The translations under genes and the position numbers were made by a program. Below the pieces are notes generated by a model. The model searched no databases. It saw nothing but the letters and a program-made list of their open reading frames with translations, and had not been told where the DNA came from. This document shows positions 13,601 through 28,600 of a stretch of 64,000 nt of DNA, piece after piece. This DNA comes from Ifrita kowaldi. Lineage: Eukaryota > Chordata > Aves > Passeriformes > Cinclosomatidae. Numbering within the stretch: position 1 is the stretch's first letter; each line of letters opens with the position of its first letter. The stretch spans positions 128,420 to 192,419 of the forward strand of contig VZRS01014861.1 in NCBI GenBank assembly GCA_013398055.1, written 5' to 3'.

Positions 13601-16600
13601 GAGAGGGAGACCTTTTTCCCTTATTGAAAACCATAAAACCCCTTCAAACACCTTTGGCACATCACACATTAAAAGAGGTCTTAGAATTTTCCAGCAGATC
13701 TCAGAATTATCCAATAGTCATGTGGAAACTCGCTATGGCCACAGGTCATGTTAACTAGACAACTGGCTCTCAGACATTTCACCCTTAGTTTATAGAGAAA
13801 GTGTTTGAAACAAGCTGTTTATCTCTTGGCTCCTTTGAAGATAACATTCACAAATAGCTGTGACAATTTTATTTTCCTGTTATGAATAGTATGTATTTAA
13901 ATTATATTATAAGCCAAGTTATAAGTGTTTGTTGTATGGTTTAGAGCCTCCCTACTTGGGTTTGTGCAATTGTTTCCATTTTAAAAGGACTTCACACTGG
14001 CTGAAAATATTTGATGGTTCATGTTAACAGTCTGAATGAAAATGTACAGAGAGCAGGCCTGAAAAAGTTGTTTTCTTGCCATCATAAAAATATTCTAGCA
14101 CTTGACATGATGTGATATAGGCTTTAAATGGGAAATGCTACAGGTTTTTAAAATAGGTAGTTAGAGTCTCTAGATCAGAGATGCTTTTTGATGTGGTCTA
14201 TTTCTGAGTCTCTTAAAAGATACTTCCACCATGTATGCTGTCTTTTTCTCTTTAACAAACTGTCTGGAAAAACTGTGGCACCTCATTACTTGTATGAAAA
14301 ACTTGGGTGAGATTTTGATTTTGCCACAAAAGTGTGTGAGGATTATAAGCAAGGTCTAGAGTGCTGCTGGGGATAGTTGCAAGGGAGGAAGTGCTGAGAA
14401 GTTTTGGTGATGGGCTGTTTATCCAGGTCAGTAGCTCTTAGCAAAAATGCTGGTGGAATTAAACTCTTGATTTCAACCCTGCTGGTTGTAGTGTTTGAGC
14501 TCTGCTGTCACCAGTCCCTCAAGCTAGCAAGTTGTCTTAGCTTTGATCCTGAATAATTCTTAAACCTGTCCCAGAAACTACACCTCTGCACAGTTATTTT
14601 TTTTTAATTTGATACTGGGTTTAGTTCTCTATATTTCATTTTGGTTTTCTTTTGGTCTGCTTCCTCCTTGGTTCAGAGTTGATTTGGTGCCTGTTCTGAT
14701 GATTAGATTTTATCATCCTGTTTGTTCCCACAGCATCTTGAGAACATCATCAAGGTCATTAGTCCAAGGGGCAAGTCTGTCTTCTAATTAAACCTGATAC
14801 CTTCTGTTGTGGTATATAACATGTTAATAAGAGGCACTGATGTGGCTAGGTTTGCTTTAGTGTTCTGAGCTGGAAGATGGCTGATCCTGTATTAGCTGGG
14901 ATTTGCATATCCAGAGATGTGCATGCAAAGTGGAATGGCACTTACCCATCCTCTTTGTTTCCTTCAGCTTCATGTGGCCCTACTTTTTTAAGGGCTCTCC
15001 CCACAAGGTCTTCTAAATAAAACAAGGCAAACGAGTCCCTTAAGGAAATGTTCTTCCACTGCCTGTTGCAGTTTAGTACTTGCATTGTTACCTTGGGTCT
15101 GAGAGCTTTTAGAAACAGACACGCTTATACTTGCTGACTTTATAAAACCTTTGTCCAGAAAGAAAATTCATTAGAGTAATAAATAGAGTTTCATTCAGAG
15201 AGCTGCAATCTACATGATGTCAGGAGAGTGTTGTAGTCATTTTGAGCCTGTGCAGCCTCACCCTGAATTAAGCTGGCAGTTTACTGTGATGTTGTTACAA
15301 AGACTTTCCCCTCCCTACCAGACTCTTAAACCCATTGGTTTTGTTCCCTTTTAAAATTTAATCAGCCTTTCATGCATAGATTTATTGGAAAATAAAAGTC
15401 CTGTGTTACTTAGAAACAATCAAACATAAAATATCTGTAGACTACTGCTATGTTCTGGCCTGTTTGAAGATTATTTTTGGAAAAAGAGAAGTTGGTGGAT
15501 CGTAGAATTAATGTTGGTCTTGAAATACATTACCTATAGTCAAAATCTTCAATAACTCTTCTCTGAGCAGTCAGTACTCATTTCACTAGTTGCTCTGGTT
15601 TCATTGTAATTGTGAAAAATGCCTACTTGCATCTGTAGTATGCAGGAAATGTAACTTAACTGCCTTGCTCTGTTTTTGTTTGCACCGTAAACAAGAAGAG
15701 CTTTTGTATTTTTTGCCAGTTTGCCTTGCAGGAAAGCTAAGACTTCTATTTTCAATACATGGCAGATAAGAAGAGCTTTGGCACCAAAGAGTTCTGCATT
15801 TGACTCCAGCTCAGTATCTCATGCATCATTCTTCCCCCCCCCCGGCCCCCCCCCCTGCCATAAAAAGAGCACTACTGAGCACCTAATAATCTTTTGCTAA
15901 TAGGAACTTAGATTGTTCCTTGATGTAATTATCTTCTGATTTAAGAGATTGCCATTTGTTAATCTGTCTTCCATTTCTATGTGTTTGTCTCCTCAGTGTG
16001 CCTTCTGTCAGACTTTGGAGTCAGTTCTGATCTGTTAATAATCTGTGATTCTAGACTGATACTACTGAAGCAACTGGGAATTTAAACCAAAATATTTGAT
16101 TAGTATATAACCAGAAAGTTCTGATTTTACTTGAAAATTTGAAGTCCTTGACACAAAGGAGACTTGAAAAATCTATTCTCAAAATGAAAAAGACACATAA
16201 TTCAGTGATTCAGTGACCTTGACCCAGGCAGAAACTAAGTGCCTCCCAAACATGCATGTTTTCAAGTTGCCTTCTGCAGTACAGAATATAGAAGAAAATA
16301 AAAGCAGCAGAAAATACTATTGTCTGGCTTAAGATTTAAAAAAAATAAATGTTTATTAGGTTCTTAATGTCAAACTGGTGATCCCAGCAGTTAAACTGGA
16401 GTGCCAATAAAGGCTTTGCCTAGATATACAGTGTTCAGAAGTGTGACTGAAGTACCATTTAAATAAAGAAGGTTAGCTCTTTCAGCTGTTAATATTTATT
16501 AGCTGCTCTCTTTTTTTTGCTGCAGCTAAAACTTTGGCATTGATGTTGTGTTTTATTTATGTATTTTAGCCGAGTCGAGTTAAAGAGGCTGTGTGAAATA

Positions 16601-19600
16601 TTTACCCGCATGTTTGCTGACCCTCACAGCAAGGTAAGATCACAAAAGCCTTGGCTCGCTCTCCTATGTTACCATGTGTGCACATTTGACCCTGTTCCAA
16701 GATGAGTGGTTTGTATTTCTACCCCTGCCACCTGCCGGGGAAAACTGGCATTGATAAATCTCCTTGACTTTCATTTGTTTTTCAAGGAGGGGATGTGTCT
16801 CAGTCTCTCTTGTGTTGCTGGGAACTGGTTTCTCCATGCTTGCTGAGGAGCAGCCTATGGTGCCTTTCAGAGGTCACCTCCTGGAGTGAGAAGTTCAGTT
16901 TGATTGGCACTTCTCCAGGGTGTTTTTTGGTGATACACAGGGAAGAGTGGTCCATGATGGGTCATGAGCATCAGAGCCACTGGGGTTTGTGTGTTGTATA
17001 CACCTGGGAGCAGATGTCTCACCAAGATACTATTCTGAATCCCATAATTAAGGTTTTTAATATAGCTACTTTGCTTTCTTTATAACACTGACCTTTGAAG
17101 TTAAAGGCTGTGGCATGGATTTACAGATATTTCTTAAGGAGAAGTGGGCCACAGAATGAGGAGGTAGGGCCCATAGGCGTGTTCAGAACTAGTGGCTTTC
17201 TATTAACAGCTAAAGGGCAGCAGGGAAAAAGGAATAGGAAATTTCATGCCCTTTTCTGAGTTTTGCTAGTTGAGGAAAACCAGTAATGGCTGTGCAAAAA
17301 CATCTGCAGTTGGGTTAAATGCAGTTTGAGAAAGAATAAGTTGTATAAATATTTGTACTTCAAGACCTCTTGGTAAACCAGTTTTAATAAATGATTATCA
17401 GGTGGAAATTCCATGGGCAGGCAGAGTAGCCTGTCACAGATCTTGCTCAAAATGTGCATTTTTGGCCTTAATTATACTGTGGACCAGCTGTCCTGCAGGT
17501 CTCACCAAACGTGTAGTACCTACCTGTAAGTTCTTAGTGTTTTGGTTCCCCAAGGTGTGTGTAGTGGAAAGGATGGAGGTGTAATTATTTGTTTGCAAAA
17601 TATTTCCAGTTTTTGAGCAAGGTGGGAGTTTATTGCACACTGGGCTCAAGTATGTCCTCTGTGGCAGCAGTGATCTGTCATCTGCACTGCTTTTATAGAA
17701 TTACTGATACAAACTCATCAGTTGTGGTGTTAAACACACGTAGATTTGTTCATATTCGTGTACATAAACGTGTTACTTTCTTGACTGAGGAGACTGAATC
17801 TGATGTAAGGTATATAATGTTATAAGTAGCTCTGCTGAGAAGAGATGTTGTTTTAAGAAAATGTAAACTTTCAATGAATGTGTCTTTTATCTGTTGAGAA
17901 ACTGCATCCTTGATCACTCTGTGTGCTAACGAGTGGTTTGTTTTGTTGCATGGCCTGCTTTGCCGTGGAATTCACAACAGAGAGTAAGTGTTTCCTACCC
18001 CCTTCCTTCATTCGTTACATGTGGTATTTTAATACAACACATTTTAGATGTCTTGTCTGATCTTTTTTTCCAGAGCAATGTAGTCACTAAAATCATTCAT
18101 TCATGAAACTTTTATAACAAAATCGTCCTGAAACTCAGACTGTAAACCCTCATCCCCTTTGAATATTTTTATTTTAAGAACTGTATTTCTTTCTCTGACA
18201 CGTGTTTTGTTTATAGGTCTTCAGCATGTTTTTGGAAACCCTGGTTGATTTCATCATCATTCATAAAGATGACTTGCAGGATTGGCTTTTTGTTCTCCTG
18301 ACCCAGTTGCTGAAGAAAATGGGAGCAGATTTGTTGGGGTCTGTGCAGGCAAAAGTTCAAAAAGCTCTGGATGTCACCAGGTAGAGTGCTCAGATGGCAA
18401 ATGTTGTGGAGATTTTTTCAGGATTACAGGAAGGCATGAACATTTTAGAAATCCAGCAGTGCTGTGTATTTTGAGGGCTCAATCTTGATGAATGTAAGAA
18501 TAAAGGAGAGCAAAGTTATGTCACAGTATTTCAAGTATTGTATTAAAAAGGCCTGTCTCTCTTCTAAATAAATAATTTTAAAACATAAATTTAAAAATAT
18601 GTAACTGATTAATTTTAGGTTTTTGTGGTGTGTGTGCTCAGATACCAGGTTTTTTTGATTGACAGGTACCAAAAAAACTGCAGTATTCAGAATATGAAGG
18701 GTGCTTTACCACAAAGTTTAGCACCTCTTTCACGTTGTTCAAACACAAATAACAGTCAGGTCAGGATAAGATCTTGAATGCTACTGCAGTGCTCACACCA
18801 GTTCTGCACTCCATGTCCTTTTCAAAGGTTGTCCTGCACAGGACACTACTACAATGAAGTTCAGCTTGTTCTAGGAAAAGGATAAATAAAGAAGAAAAAG
18901 TAGTAATAATCTAGGAGAAAATAGGATAAAGTAGGAAAAAAGAGGAGAGAGTTCAAAACCAGGTATGAACCCTAAGGACAAGATAAACCAAGCTGCTTCT
19001 AGAGATAAGGGAACAAAGCAGAGTCTGAAATGTAAAGGAATGGACAGGTGTGCCAAAAGCTGAAGAAGTATACAGAGAGTAAAGTAACAGTCTGTGAAGA
19101 TACTGATTTAGCAGTTTTCTCCAGTATTGTGTCAATAATTAGCTAATCCTTAAGTGTAGAGTTCCTCTTACTGATGGTAAAGTTACCAAGAAAAAAAGCA
19201 TGTTTAAATCTGGTTTGTAAGCTTTAAGGTATTGAGTTAATTTAGTTTATGTTGCATTACATTTTTGCCTTTGTTTTCTTTGGACAGGGATTCTTTTCCA
19301 TTTGATCAGCAATTTAACATTTTGATGAGGTTTATTGTAGATCAGACCCAGACACCAAACCTGAAGGTCAGTATCAAAAGCCATTTCACTAAAGCATCAA
19401 CATGCTTGTCTTAGCTTGTCATGTCAGGCATACCATAAAGCACAGAACTCATGAGAAGGTAATTATTTGCAATAGGTGCATGATATAGAAATTATGTTGG
19501 CAGCTTTGAGACATGTCACAGGAATACTTCTCCCCCACCATGTGACAAATTCTTACCAATCTGTAGTGGTATCTGTTCCTATGGGAAAAATGCACCTTTG

Positions 19601-22600
19601 CCAACTCCTGAGCTTCACAAATCCCTTTTCATCTCTCAGGTGAAAGTTGCTATCCTGAAGTATATTGAGTCCTTGGCAAGACAGATGGATCCAACAGACT
19701 TCGTGAACTCCAGTGAGACAAGACTTGCTGTATCTAGAATTATAACTTGGACAACAGAACCAAAGAGCTCAGATGTGAGAAAGGTAAGCCAGGACAATGA
19801 AGTATTTGCAGTAATTATTGCTGTTCAGAAAGGAGAAAAAGCCAAACAAACCTGTCAGAAAGGTAATGAAAAGTTAAGTTATTAGACTCTAACTTTAAAA
19901 AGCTCTGATTTTGCATACCTTACTGTCCAAACAAAACTGTCAATTCAATCCACACACAGTTCTGAAGCATGTTTTCATAATTTTTTCCAGGTAGGTACTT
20001 GCGTGCCTTTAACTACTATTACCATGCAGAAAGAGATCATAGTTTGAAAATGTGCTTTTTCTTGAGCATTCTGGAAATATCTCTAGGGTTTTTTTTTTGT
20101 TTAGGTGAAGGGTTTGTGCTTTGTAGGCTGAAAGCTAGCACAACTTCCGTGTTATAATGTTGTTAAAAGAAAGTAAACAAATCAGTAAGCTGCCAGGGGC
20201 TCTCAACCCTTCTCTTTTAAGCACTATGTGTTTATCTCTACCTGGAAAAAACTGACACAATTAGGTCAGGCCTGGGTAATAGTTACCTTGTTCTTTATCT
20301 TGCTCTAGATGGAAGTGTCAGGCAAGCTAAAATGGGACAGGTAGTGATACTCATCTCTGCCAAGAGAAAAGCAAGACTTAGTTTTATGTAGCTGGCATCT
20401 GTAACACAATTTAAAATTACCTTCTATTTCCAGTAGGAGTTAAAGGCTTCAAGATGTACTTGGATTTTAAAAAAAACCCAACCAAATTTTAATAATTCCA
20501 GAATATAAAAATTGTATGAGAACTTAGCACTATATGCACATAAAATGTTGACTTAATACTAGAACAACATACCATTTTATAACTTTAGAAATAATAAAAT
20601 TACTTTTATTTGATTCTGATGAAAAGATTGCTGGCTATCAAATGTGCTGCCACACGTGTGCAGCATTACCCAGCAGCTGAAGGAAGGCTTCAAAGAAGCT
20701 GTTGGGTGTGTGCTGTTTGCCAGCTCACATACAGATGATTGGTTCTGGGGCAAAAAAGAACATCCTGTTTTCTGAAGACTTCTGCAGGGATTATGCATAG
20801 CATTGTAACTGAAACTTGCTTCTGTGAGATAGTCTGCCTCAGGATAAAAGGGGTACTTTAAATTATGGGCTTGGATCTGGAATATGGATTTGCATTTTAA
20901 TGTTTCTGTGTCCAAAGTCAGAAAGAATTGATCAGGCAAAGCAGCTCCTTCTGGGTTACAGTTCAGGTGGATCTCAAGCAGTTTACTCTGCTGCTGGGCT
21001 GTGAGGGGAAGTTTTGATTATTTTAAGTAGAAATATGCATTGAAAAGCAAAATCTCTGCATATTGCTCAGCAGGGGAAACATTCCACCATTAGGGGTCAT
21101 CATTGCTGCGTGCAAAGTGAGCAGAGGATCTGCTGCAGCTGAAAAATTGGATGTTTGCTGTTCCCTGTGGGGAGCGGGTGCTCACTGTGGTGTCCATGCT
21201 TCTGTCTGTTCCAATGGCTTGTACAGCTGTGGCAAAAACTTCCAGCAAACTCTGCCTGGGCAGTACTTGGGCAAGTGCCTTGGGGCTGACAAGAGATTAC
21301 TGAATCAAAATGTCTTTTTATTAAACCTGCATGTGACTTGGATTTGCCTTCACTGCCTGTAGTTTTCAAATGAATTTTTACACAGTTAAGCCAAGTTAGG
21401 CTACTAAAAACGAATGCACAGGTGATCTTTATTTCATCATACCGTTGCTGTACTCTGATTTTATTAAGAACATAGTACAAACCAGCAGAAGAAACAAAGG
21501 ATTTATAAGCAATCATTGGCTATTATCTCTGTCAGGACTGTAGTTAACAGACTAATAAATTCATTATGCAATAGTGAATTGGATTATCAAGAGCCAATTC
21601 AGGCAGGAAAAATGTTCTGAAGAACATAATTAAGTATTGCTGTGCTTTTTTTGAGAATATAACTTGGAAAAAAAAAAGTAGTACCTTTTGAATATCAAGA
21701 TGATTCATTTAAGCATCAGAAGATTCCACCCTTGTGGAAGGTGTTACGGCAGCCTTCAAGAGCTGAGGTTTTCTAAGTGCAAAGCAGACCATGCCTTGTA
21801 AACACTGTGAACAACCTGAAAATGGAGATGGCAGTGGAGGTTATTGGGAAGGAGAAGGATCAGTTTTGTCTTCAGGTGACTGAGGTACCACAAGAGGCCT
21901 GTAAAAAGTGTAAAAATAGGTAGTTTTTCAGTAGAATCTGGGCTTAAGACTACAACTGTAATCAACTCAGCTCCTGCAAGCTGACAAGAGTGCACATCAT
22001 TCTTGGTACTGAGGGCTCCTGGGTGCTGTAGTCCAGTCCACAGGTGTGACTTGGTGGAACAGTGATGCTGCTGCTCAGCTACTCATGGAGGCAGGGACTC
22101 TTTCCCCCAAGAAATGTAGTCCCACAGCCAATATCCTCCTCACCCAAGTCTGAGTTACTGAATTCTACCATAATGCAGGTAGCATCTGTGTGTGGTGGCC
22201 TTGCTGTTCTGTCTGGGGTTTGAGCAGAGGCAGATAAAGCAAAGTTCCTCACACTGGTGATCTCTCTCACCAGTGGGGAAGGTATGTGGCTGCTGTGTGC
22301 ACGTGGCAATTAGTCATGCAGATCTGATCCTGTGATAGCAGTCAAGGTGTCTGTTCAAGAAATTGATTATATTTTCAGTCTATACTGAAATTATCCTTTT
22401 GGTAGTGATGTCTGTGCATTACTGCTCTTTCCTATGTGTGATGGTTGTGGAGGTCCCAGCCACATAGTGTTAAGGTGCTGCAGAAAAATAGAACAAAAAA
22501 TGTCATTTAGCCCAAAAACTAAACATTTCAAACCGAATGCTACAACTTTATTAATAACTTTGTGTATTCTTGTGACAACACTTAAGTACACTTAATGAGC

Positions 22601-25600
22601 ACACTTAACCAGTCTGACATGACTTGAACTACAACTCGCGTTTTGTAGCTAGTGAAATCAGAAGAAGTCAAAGGAAATGCTGTTTTGCATAGAACAGTTT
22701 ATGGTCCTGTATGGAATGACATCTGTAGTTAAACATAAGCTCTGTTATCACAAGGAAAATGTGATGTACTATGAGAAACATGCAGTTGATACTAAAGAGT
22801 GTCATTGACAAAATGTCGTGATTCCCTCTCAGGGCAGAAATCATTTAAGCTGCTGATAGTAGCCATGAACTGTGTACAGTTAAAATTATTGTCAAGCTTT
22901 AGGTTTAAAATAAGGTGATCTGCAATGTGTTATGGGTAAATATTTGTTTTGTTTTAAAGGTTGTTAGTACTTGTGGGTGTTTACCGTGCATTCGGCTTAA
23001 GGTTTACTTCCTGCAAGCAGTGCTGGAAGAAAGGTGAGGACATTTGCCCTCCATGCTGAACAAAAGCCACAGGGTGGGAGCAGGTCCTGCAGTGCTGCGT
23101 GGAGACCTGGATGGGATGTGTTTCCAGTGTGAGGAGAGCACCTGTTGGTGATGCCTGCACATGCAGCCAGCTCATGGCTTTTTCCCCAAGCAGAGCTTAT
23201 CAGTGGGCAGGGCACAGATCAGGCTTTCAGATAACTGAGCTGTGATTCCAACTGCTGTAGCATCTAACCTTGTATGTGGTACTTGACTTTCCTCTGCACT
23301 GATTTATTCCTCTCTGTAGCAGGGTGTTAATTCTGACTTTCCTCTGGAAATTGATTTGAGGAAATAGTTATACAAAAGCCAGTTAATTGCCACACAGAAA
23401 AGTAACACAATAGGAATGCTAATACTGTGATGACTGGTCTGTGAGGACATTATAAGTCAGTAACTTCACCATTTTATTAGTAATACTGCCAGCGAAGTTA
23501 TTGTGCAATCCTTACGTAGGTAAAGTGGTTATTGAATTTGGATGACAGGCATGGGCTCTGTGTGGGAAAATACTTTGATCTTGGAAAAGAGCCATCAGTT
23601 TGAGAATGGAAATTAGAATAAGGCTTCTCCTTTGACTCTGGCCAAAGCCTACAGAAGCCTCCTGTCCAAGGCTTGTCTGAATGGAAACTTTTATGTAACA
23701 TAAGTGCCCAGAATTTGTGGATATGGAATCAGCTGTGAGGGCACACAGGATCTTAATGTTTAGGAGGACCTTGTACAGGCTGAAGGGGAATGACGCCTTC
23801 TGAGGTGAAGGCCAGTGACAATTCTTACCATCTTGTTAATCAGCCCAGCTCTGCTCTTAATGATAAATAACAAGATCTGTATTGCCTGATTGGTATTTGG
23901 AAGACTAATCTCAGGGCAGAAGAAATTTTTTCCTTTGCTGCAAATATCCTGACTGGCTTCTCTGTTGATTAAACATTCCTACGGTGGTTTTCTTTTACAA
24001 GCCTGAAGGCATTTTTGCATGTTATGGGCAGCCTTATGTCACATGTACATCATGTTCTGCCTTCCACTTATGTAACTGGGAAAACTTTTTCTTTCAACTG
24101 CCCCACTTGTCACTGCAAGCTGCCCTTGAATACAGACAGTTGGATGGGTTTTGGTGAGAAGCTAGAACCACTGCAATGAATGAAAAAGCCCAGGAGGGTG
24201 CTTGTGTTGCTCTCATTTTCATGAAGATGAAGCCCCCCTGGGAGTACCTTGGGGACAGCCCTCCTTAGATTGGTACCACTGATTTGCAGGTGAAGTGTAG
24301 GGGTATCCAAAGAAAATGACTTTGGAATCAGATTTTTCTCATTAAAAGTGATTGAGAAGCAGTTTCTGTATTATGCAGAAGGTGAAGATTTCAGAGAGAA
24401 AGCTGCAGGCCAACAGACTCTTCATAAACTGAAGCAGGCAATGAAGATGTATTTACTTCTTTAACTAGTAATCCTCAAGGTCATTTCTTGAGAAATATTG
24501 ATATTGTCACTTTGATAAGGAAATCCTATCTATCAGTAAAGCCTGGATAGAGCAACTTTGGATAAAATATTGCTGTGATATCTGTAGGAGGAGGACCAGT
24601 GACAGGAAAGCAAACACTTCTGAGGAAAGGAAATTAAGCTGCTTTACATGGTGATGCCATGTGACCTCTAAAATATCTTCAAAGTTTTAATTTTCCATCT
24701 ATCATCAGGCTTATTTCTGCAACTCTGGGACAGATGTGTCACTGTAAGAGCACTCCCAAAGCCTCTTAGTGAGCTGAAATGGCATTTTGCTGATCTTTAC
24801 TGGTGTTGAGTAACAAACGCTGTTGGTCACGGCCTGTTACAGTAGCAGTGGCAAAGAGGACATTTGCAGAAATGCTTTTGAATGGCAAATTGTTTTAGCC
24901 AAAAATATTCCTAAAGAAGTCAAACTCAGTCTAAATGCCCAGAGGAACTTCTGTCAGGTATTTAAAACATAGGCAATGTTAGGAAAAACAGTGTAATACA
25001 TCAAAAATGGCACCTGGTGGACTGTAGTGTTCACTTGATTTAAAGCTATTACAACAAAAAGGATCTCGGTGTCCTAGCTGTGTTTCCAAAATAGTATCCC
25101 TCATTTTCTGTTTGTTTTGAATTTGATGCTACAGAGGTATGAGAGCCCAAATCTTTTTAGTATACTCAGTGTAAGGAAAATGGCTTTCACCCAATGCTAG
25201 TGGCCAGAAAATCATGGTGTGCTTGTTGGAAGCATGATGCTTGGGTAGATTTCCTTAAAATGAGTCCCTCCACTTTATACAGCCTTCTAGTATGCTGTGA
25301 GCTGAAAGAAGTTTGAATATAAGCACATACTCTTATTTTCTAGAAGAGAATGCATGGTAATACAAGGGAAGAAATGGCTTCACAGAATGTGCATACTCAC
25401 ATGTGTGTTTGTGTGTCTGTGCACAGTATGTTTGTGTGTATGTGCCATTCATATAAACACACACACACACCTACACAGGTATAGGTGATGTATCTACTTG
25501 GAAAATCAAGTCTAGAGGTGATGTTTACATGATGCATTGCAGAGATGCTTGCAGTGTGACAGATAATTCTGCCATACTTCCTCTAGCATTTCAAAAATCC

Positions 25601-28600
25601 ATGCAGATTAAAGTCCATGTTTTCATTACAAACCATATTACTTAGCTCTTCTTTCTTAGTTTATATGTGTGAACTTTTGCCTGAGAATTCAGACTTCTGT
25701 CATGCTGGGTGTATAAAAAAAGTTTCTCAGTTGTTAATGGAGTGTAACCTTTGTTTCTAGTCCTGAAACCTGCTTTTGCAACAATTGTCACTTCATAATG
25801 AGCAAAGTTACTCATGGCAGCCTTCATCAACTTGATTTGTGGGGTAATGTCTGGTTTTCAAGAAATAATGAACATTTTTGCCATGGTCTTTCCTGTGCCT
25901 AGGTCATGAAACAACAGTGCACATGAGTCGTAATCTGCTGTAGAAAAGTAATCCAAACATGTGGTGATTTGGTGCTGCATCTTTTTTGCTGTCACTTTTC
26001 TGAGATGCCTTTGACACTTGTACTGCAACCAACTTGTGAAAGCCTTTCATGATGTATAAAGTGTGTACTGTGTAAAACACAATAGCAACATGGATTTAAT
26101 CTGTTTCTGTATCTAAATCTGGTAAACAAATACTTTCTTTTCAGGATGTGGATGTGAACAGCATATTCTAATACAAGTGTTTTGAGAAAACTGTGTGTTC
26201 AAAGGCTTGTACTCAAGCTGACGTGCTTGGATTATGTATAAACTGCTAAAGCCATTGTGCTTCATATTGCCATGGCTGTAATGTGGATGTCCTTGCTCAT
26301 CTGATTCTAGGCCTGAAAAAAGAACAAGCAAGAGGTTTGGTTCACTAGATAGTTTGTTAGTTCAGTGCCAGCTAATACTTAATTGTCTGCTGGAAAGTAC
26401 ACTGAAATAACACTTGCTTAGAGCTTGCAAACTCTCAGTAGATGTGAATAACTCACTTAACATCAGCTGCTCATTGGAGAATTGAAGCCGTGTGCCAGTG
26501 TGTGCTAATGCAAGCTGCCTAATGTGCAAGTGCTGCCTCTTGATCTCAGTGGATCTCTTTGATCTGCAGTTTAGTATAATTCAAAGTGACATGGGAAAGA
26601 GCTTCTCTGCCCCATTTTGTCCTAAGTTATTAAAAACCACATTTGCCTTAGACTGAATGGTGAAGTGTGTGATGCATTCAGAATATGATTGTGTTTGCCA
26701 AAAGTGAGTAGATGTTACTGAGGTTCTTCCCCAGACTGATCACGTGATAAAAGGCATTTATAGGCAGTGTTGGTCCATCAGACTGATGTCGAGACTGGGG
26801 ACAGGAGTTTGCAAGTTTTTAACTGTAACTTCCTCTGAATTTAGACATATCTGTGAGGGCAGGTGCAGGGAGATGCACCTATTCCCCCATTCCTGGGTAG
26901 CCAGATGCAAGTGCCATCGCAGTTCAGCAATTCCTAGGCTCTGCACCTCAGCACAGGTTTTCAAGTGGTTGTGGAGGCCACCAGGAGGTTGCCAAAGCAA
27001 TGCCTTGTAGAAGAACTAAGGGATGATCTGTAAGCCTGAGAGCTGTGGCCGAATTTGATTTTTAATTTTAATTTAATTTCAGCTGCCCTCTGCCAAAAGA
27101 AATGCTCTTCTGATGACATCAAATACTGCTTTTTGTTACTTGAAATTAAGCGAGGAATTGATCAAAATTCTTCTGCGAAAACATAGCATGTGTACTGTTT
27201 AGATGATTGAGTTGAAATCTGTTTCTTTGAATAATATCAACTTTCCTGTTTGTCAAACCCAGACGATGCATAGTTGGGTGGGTGAGGATTTGCCAGCTAG
27301 GACAACTACAGCCTCCTCAGGGCCTGGTGAAGGAAACTTGGAAGAGAAATGTAAACAGGTAGACTGAAAGCCTTGTGCACTAATCACACTAATTGTGTTT
27401 GCAGTCTCAACTCAACTGTCTAGCTGTGTAAAGAGACCTGGATTGGGAGCCTGAAAAAAATGTGTCTGTCTGAAGTAATTTTTGGCTTTGATGTGTTTTT
27501 CTGTTAACTTTCTTGTTGTAGTTCCTCATAAAGGATCAGGGTACAAAGTCCCCTCCTTTTATGGGGCTGCCTGTGTTGGGAGCCCATCACCAATAAATGT
27601 TTGAGTAAATTGGGAGCTGCCTTCATGTAGGCAGGCAACTAGCTGCTTATTCTGCTTGGTCCACTGGACCAGCAGCAGCAATCATAAGGCACTTTTATTA
27701 ACCTTAGGTCACTGACCACATTTCCTTTCTAAAATCAATGGATTTTTCCACTTTGCCTTGATCTTTTTGCTTAGTAAGTCCAAACAATTTCAGAGAGATT
27801 TTCTTGTAATGCAGCCAAGTTGAAGAGGTTACAGATTTTGATAAATCTGACTATCATCCACCATCTAGGTAAAAACAAAAACCAGATATTGCTAAAGCAT
27901 TTGTGTCCCTTTAGCAGCTGACACTGTTGGACAGCAGGAATTGCAGTGACCTAAGTGTGAAGCTTTGGGAGCTGCTACTGGCTGGTGGAACCTGATCCCT
28001 CACTGCATTGTGATAAGGAAAATAACAAAGTTACATAAACAATCCTTTGCAAATGATTCAAGAGCCTGACACTGAGCCAGACCCCCTCTCTAGCATAGTC
28101 AGGCTCTGAAGTGGCTGGAGTTGCCCCAGCTCAAGCCAGCAAAGAATGGCTTCATTAAGATTAGATAATCTGTAGGGTCTACGTTATATGTCACTGAAGG
28201 AGATGGATTAGTGTTCCATACTAATGGCACAGGGACACAAAGGCAAGGGAAAATTCAGATATTACTTTCTTCAGACTATATATCATCAAGCATGAGTGTT
28301 GCATGGAGAATGTTTGTGCATTGTGTACAGAAATACGTTTTTTTATTGCTTGTTAAATTTATTTACTCTGACAGTAATCTAATGAAACAAGATTTTCAGA
28401 AGATGTCTAGAAATTCAGAGATTATAAAAACGTCCCTGCTTTGTCACAAGCTTAAAATCCACAGATTCAAAATTCTTTTGAACATTATCTGTAGAAGGTG
28501 TCCTTTGATTAGGTAAAAATATGCTAGGTAAGTGAAACTTAGAGGATTATCAAATGTCTCCAGATCTAACTATTAAGACAGGTGTGAAATGCTGCTCCTG

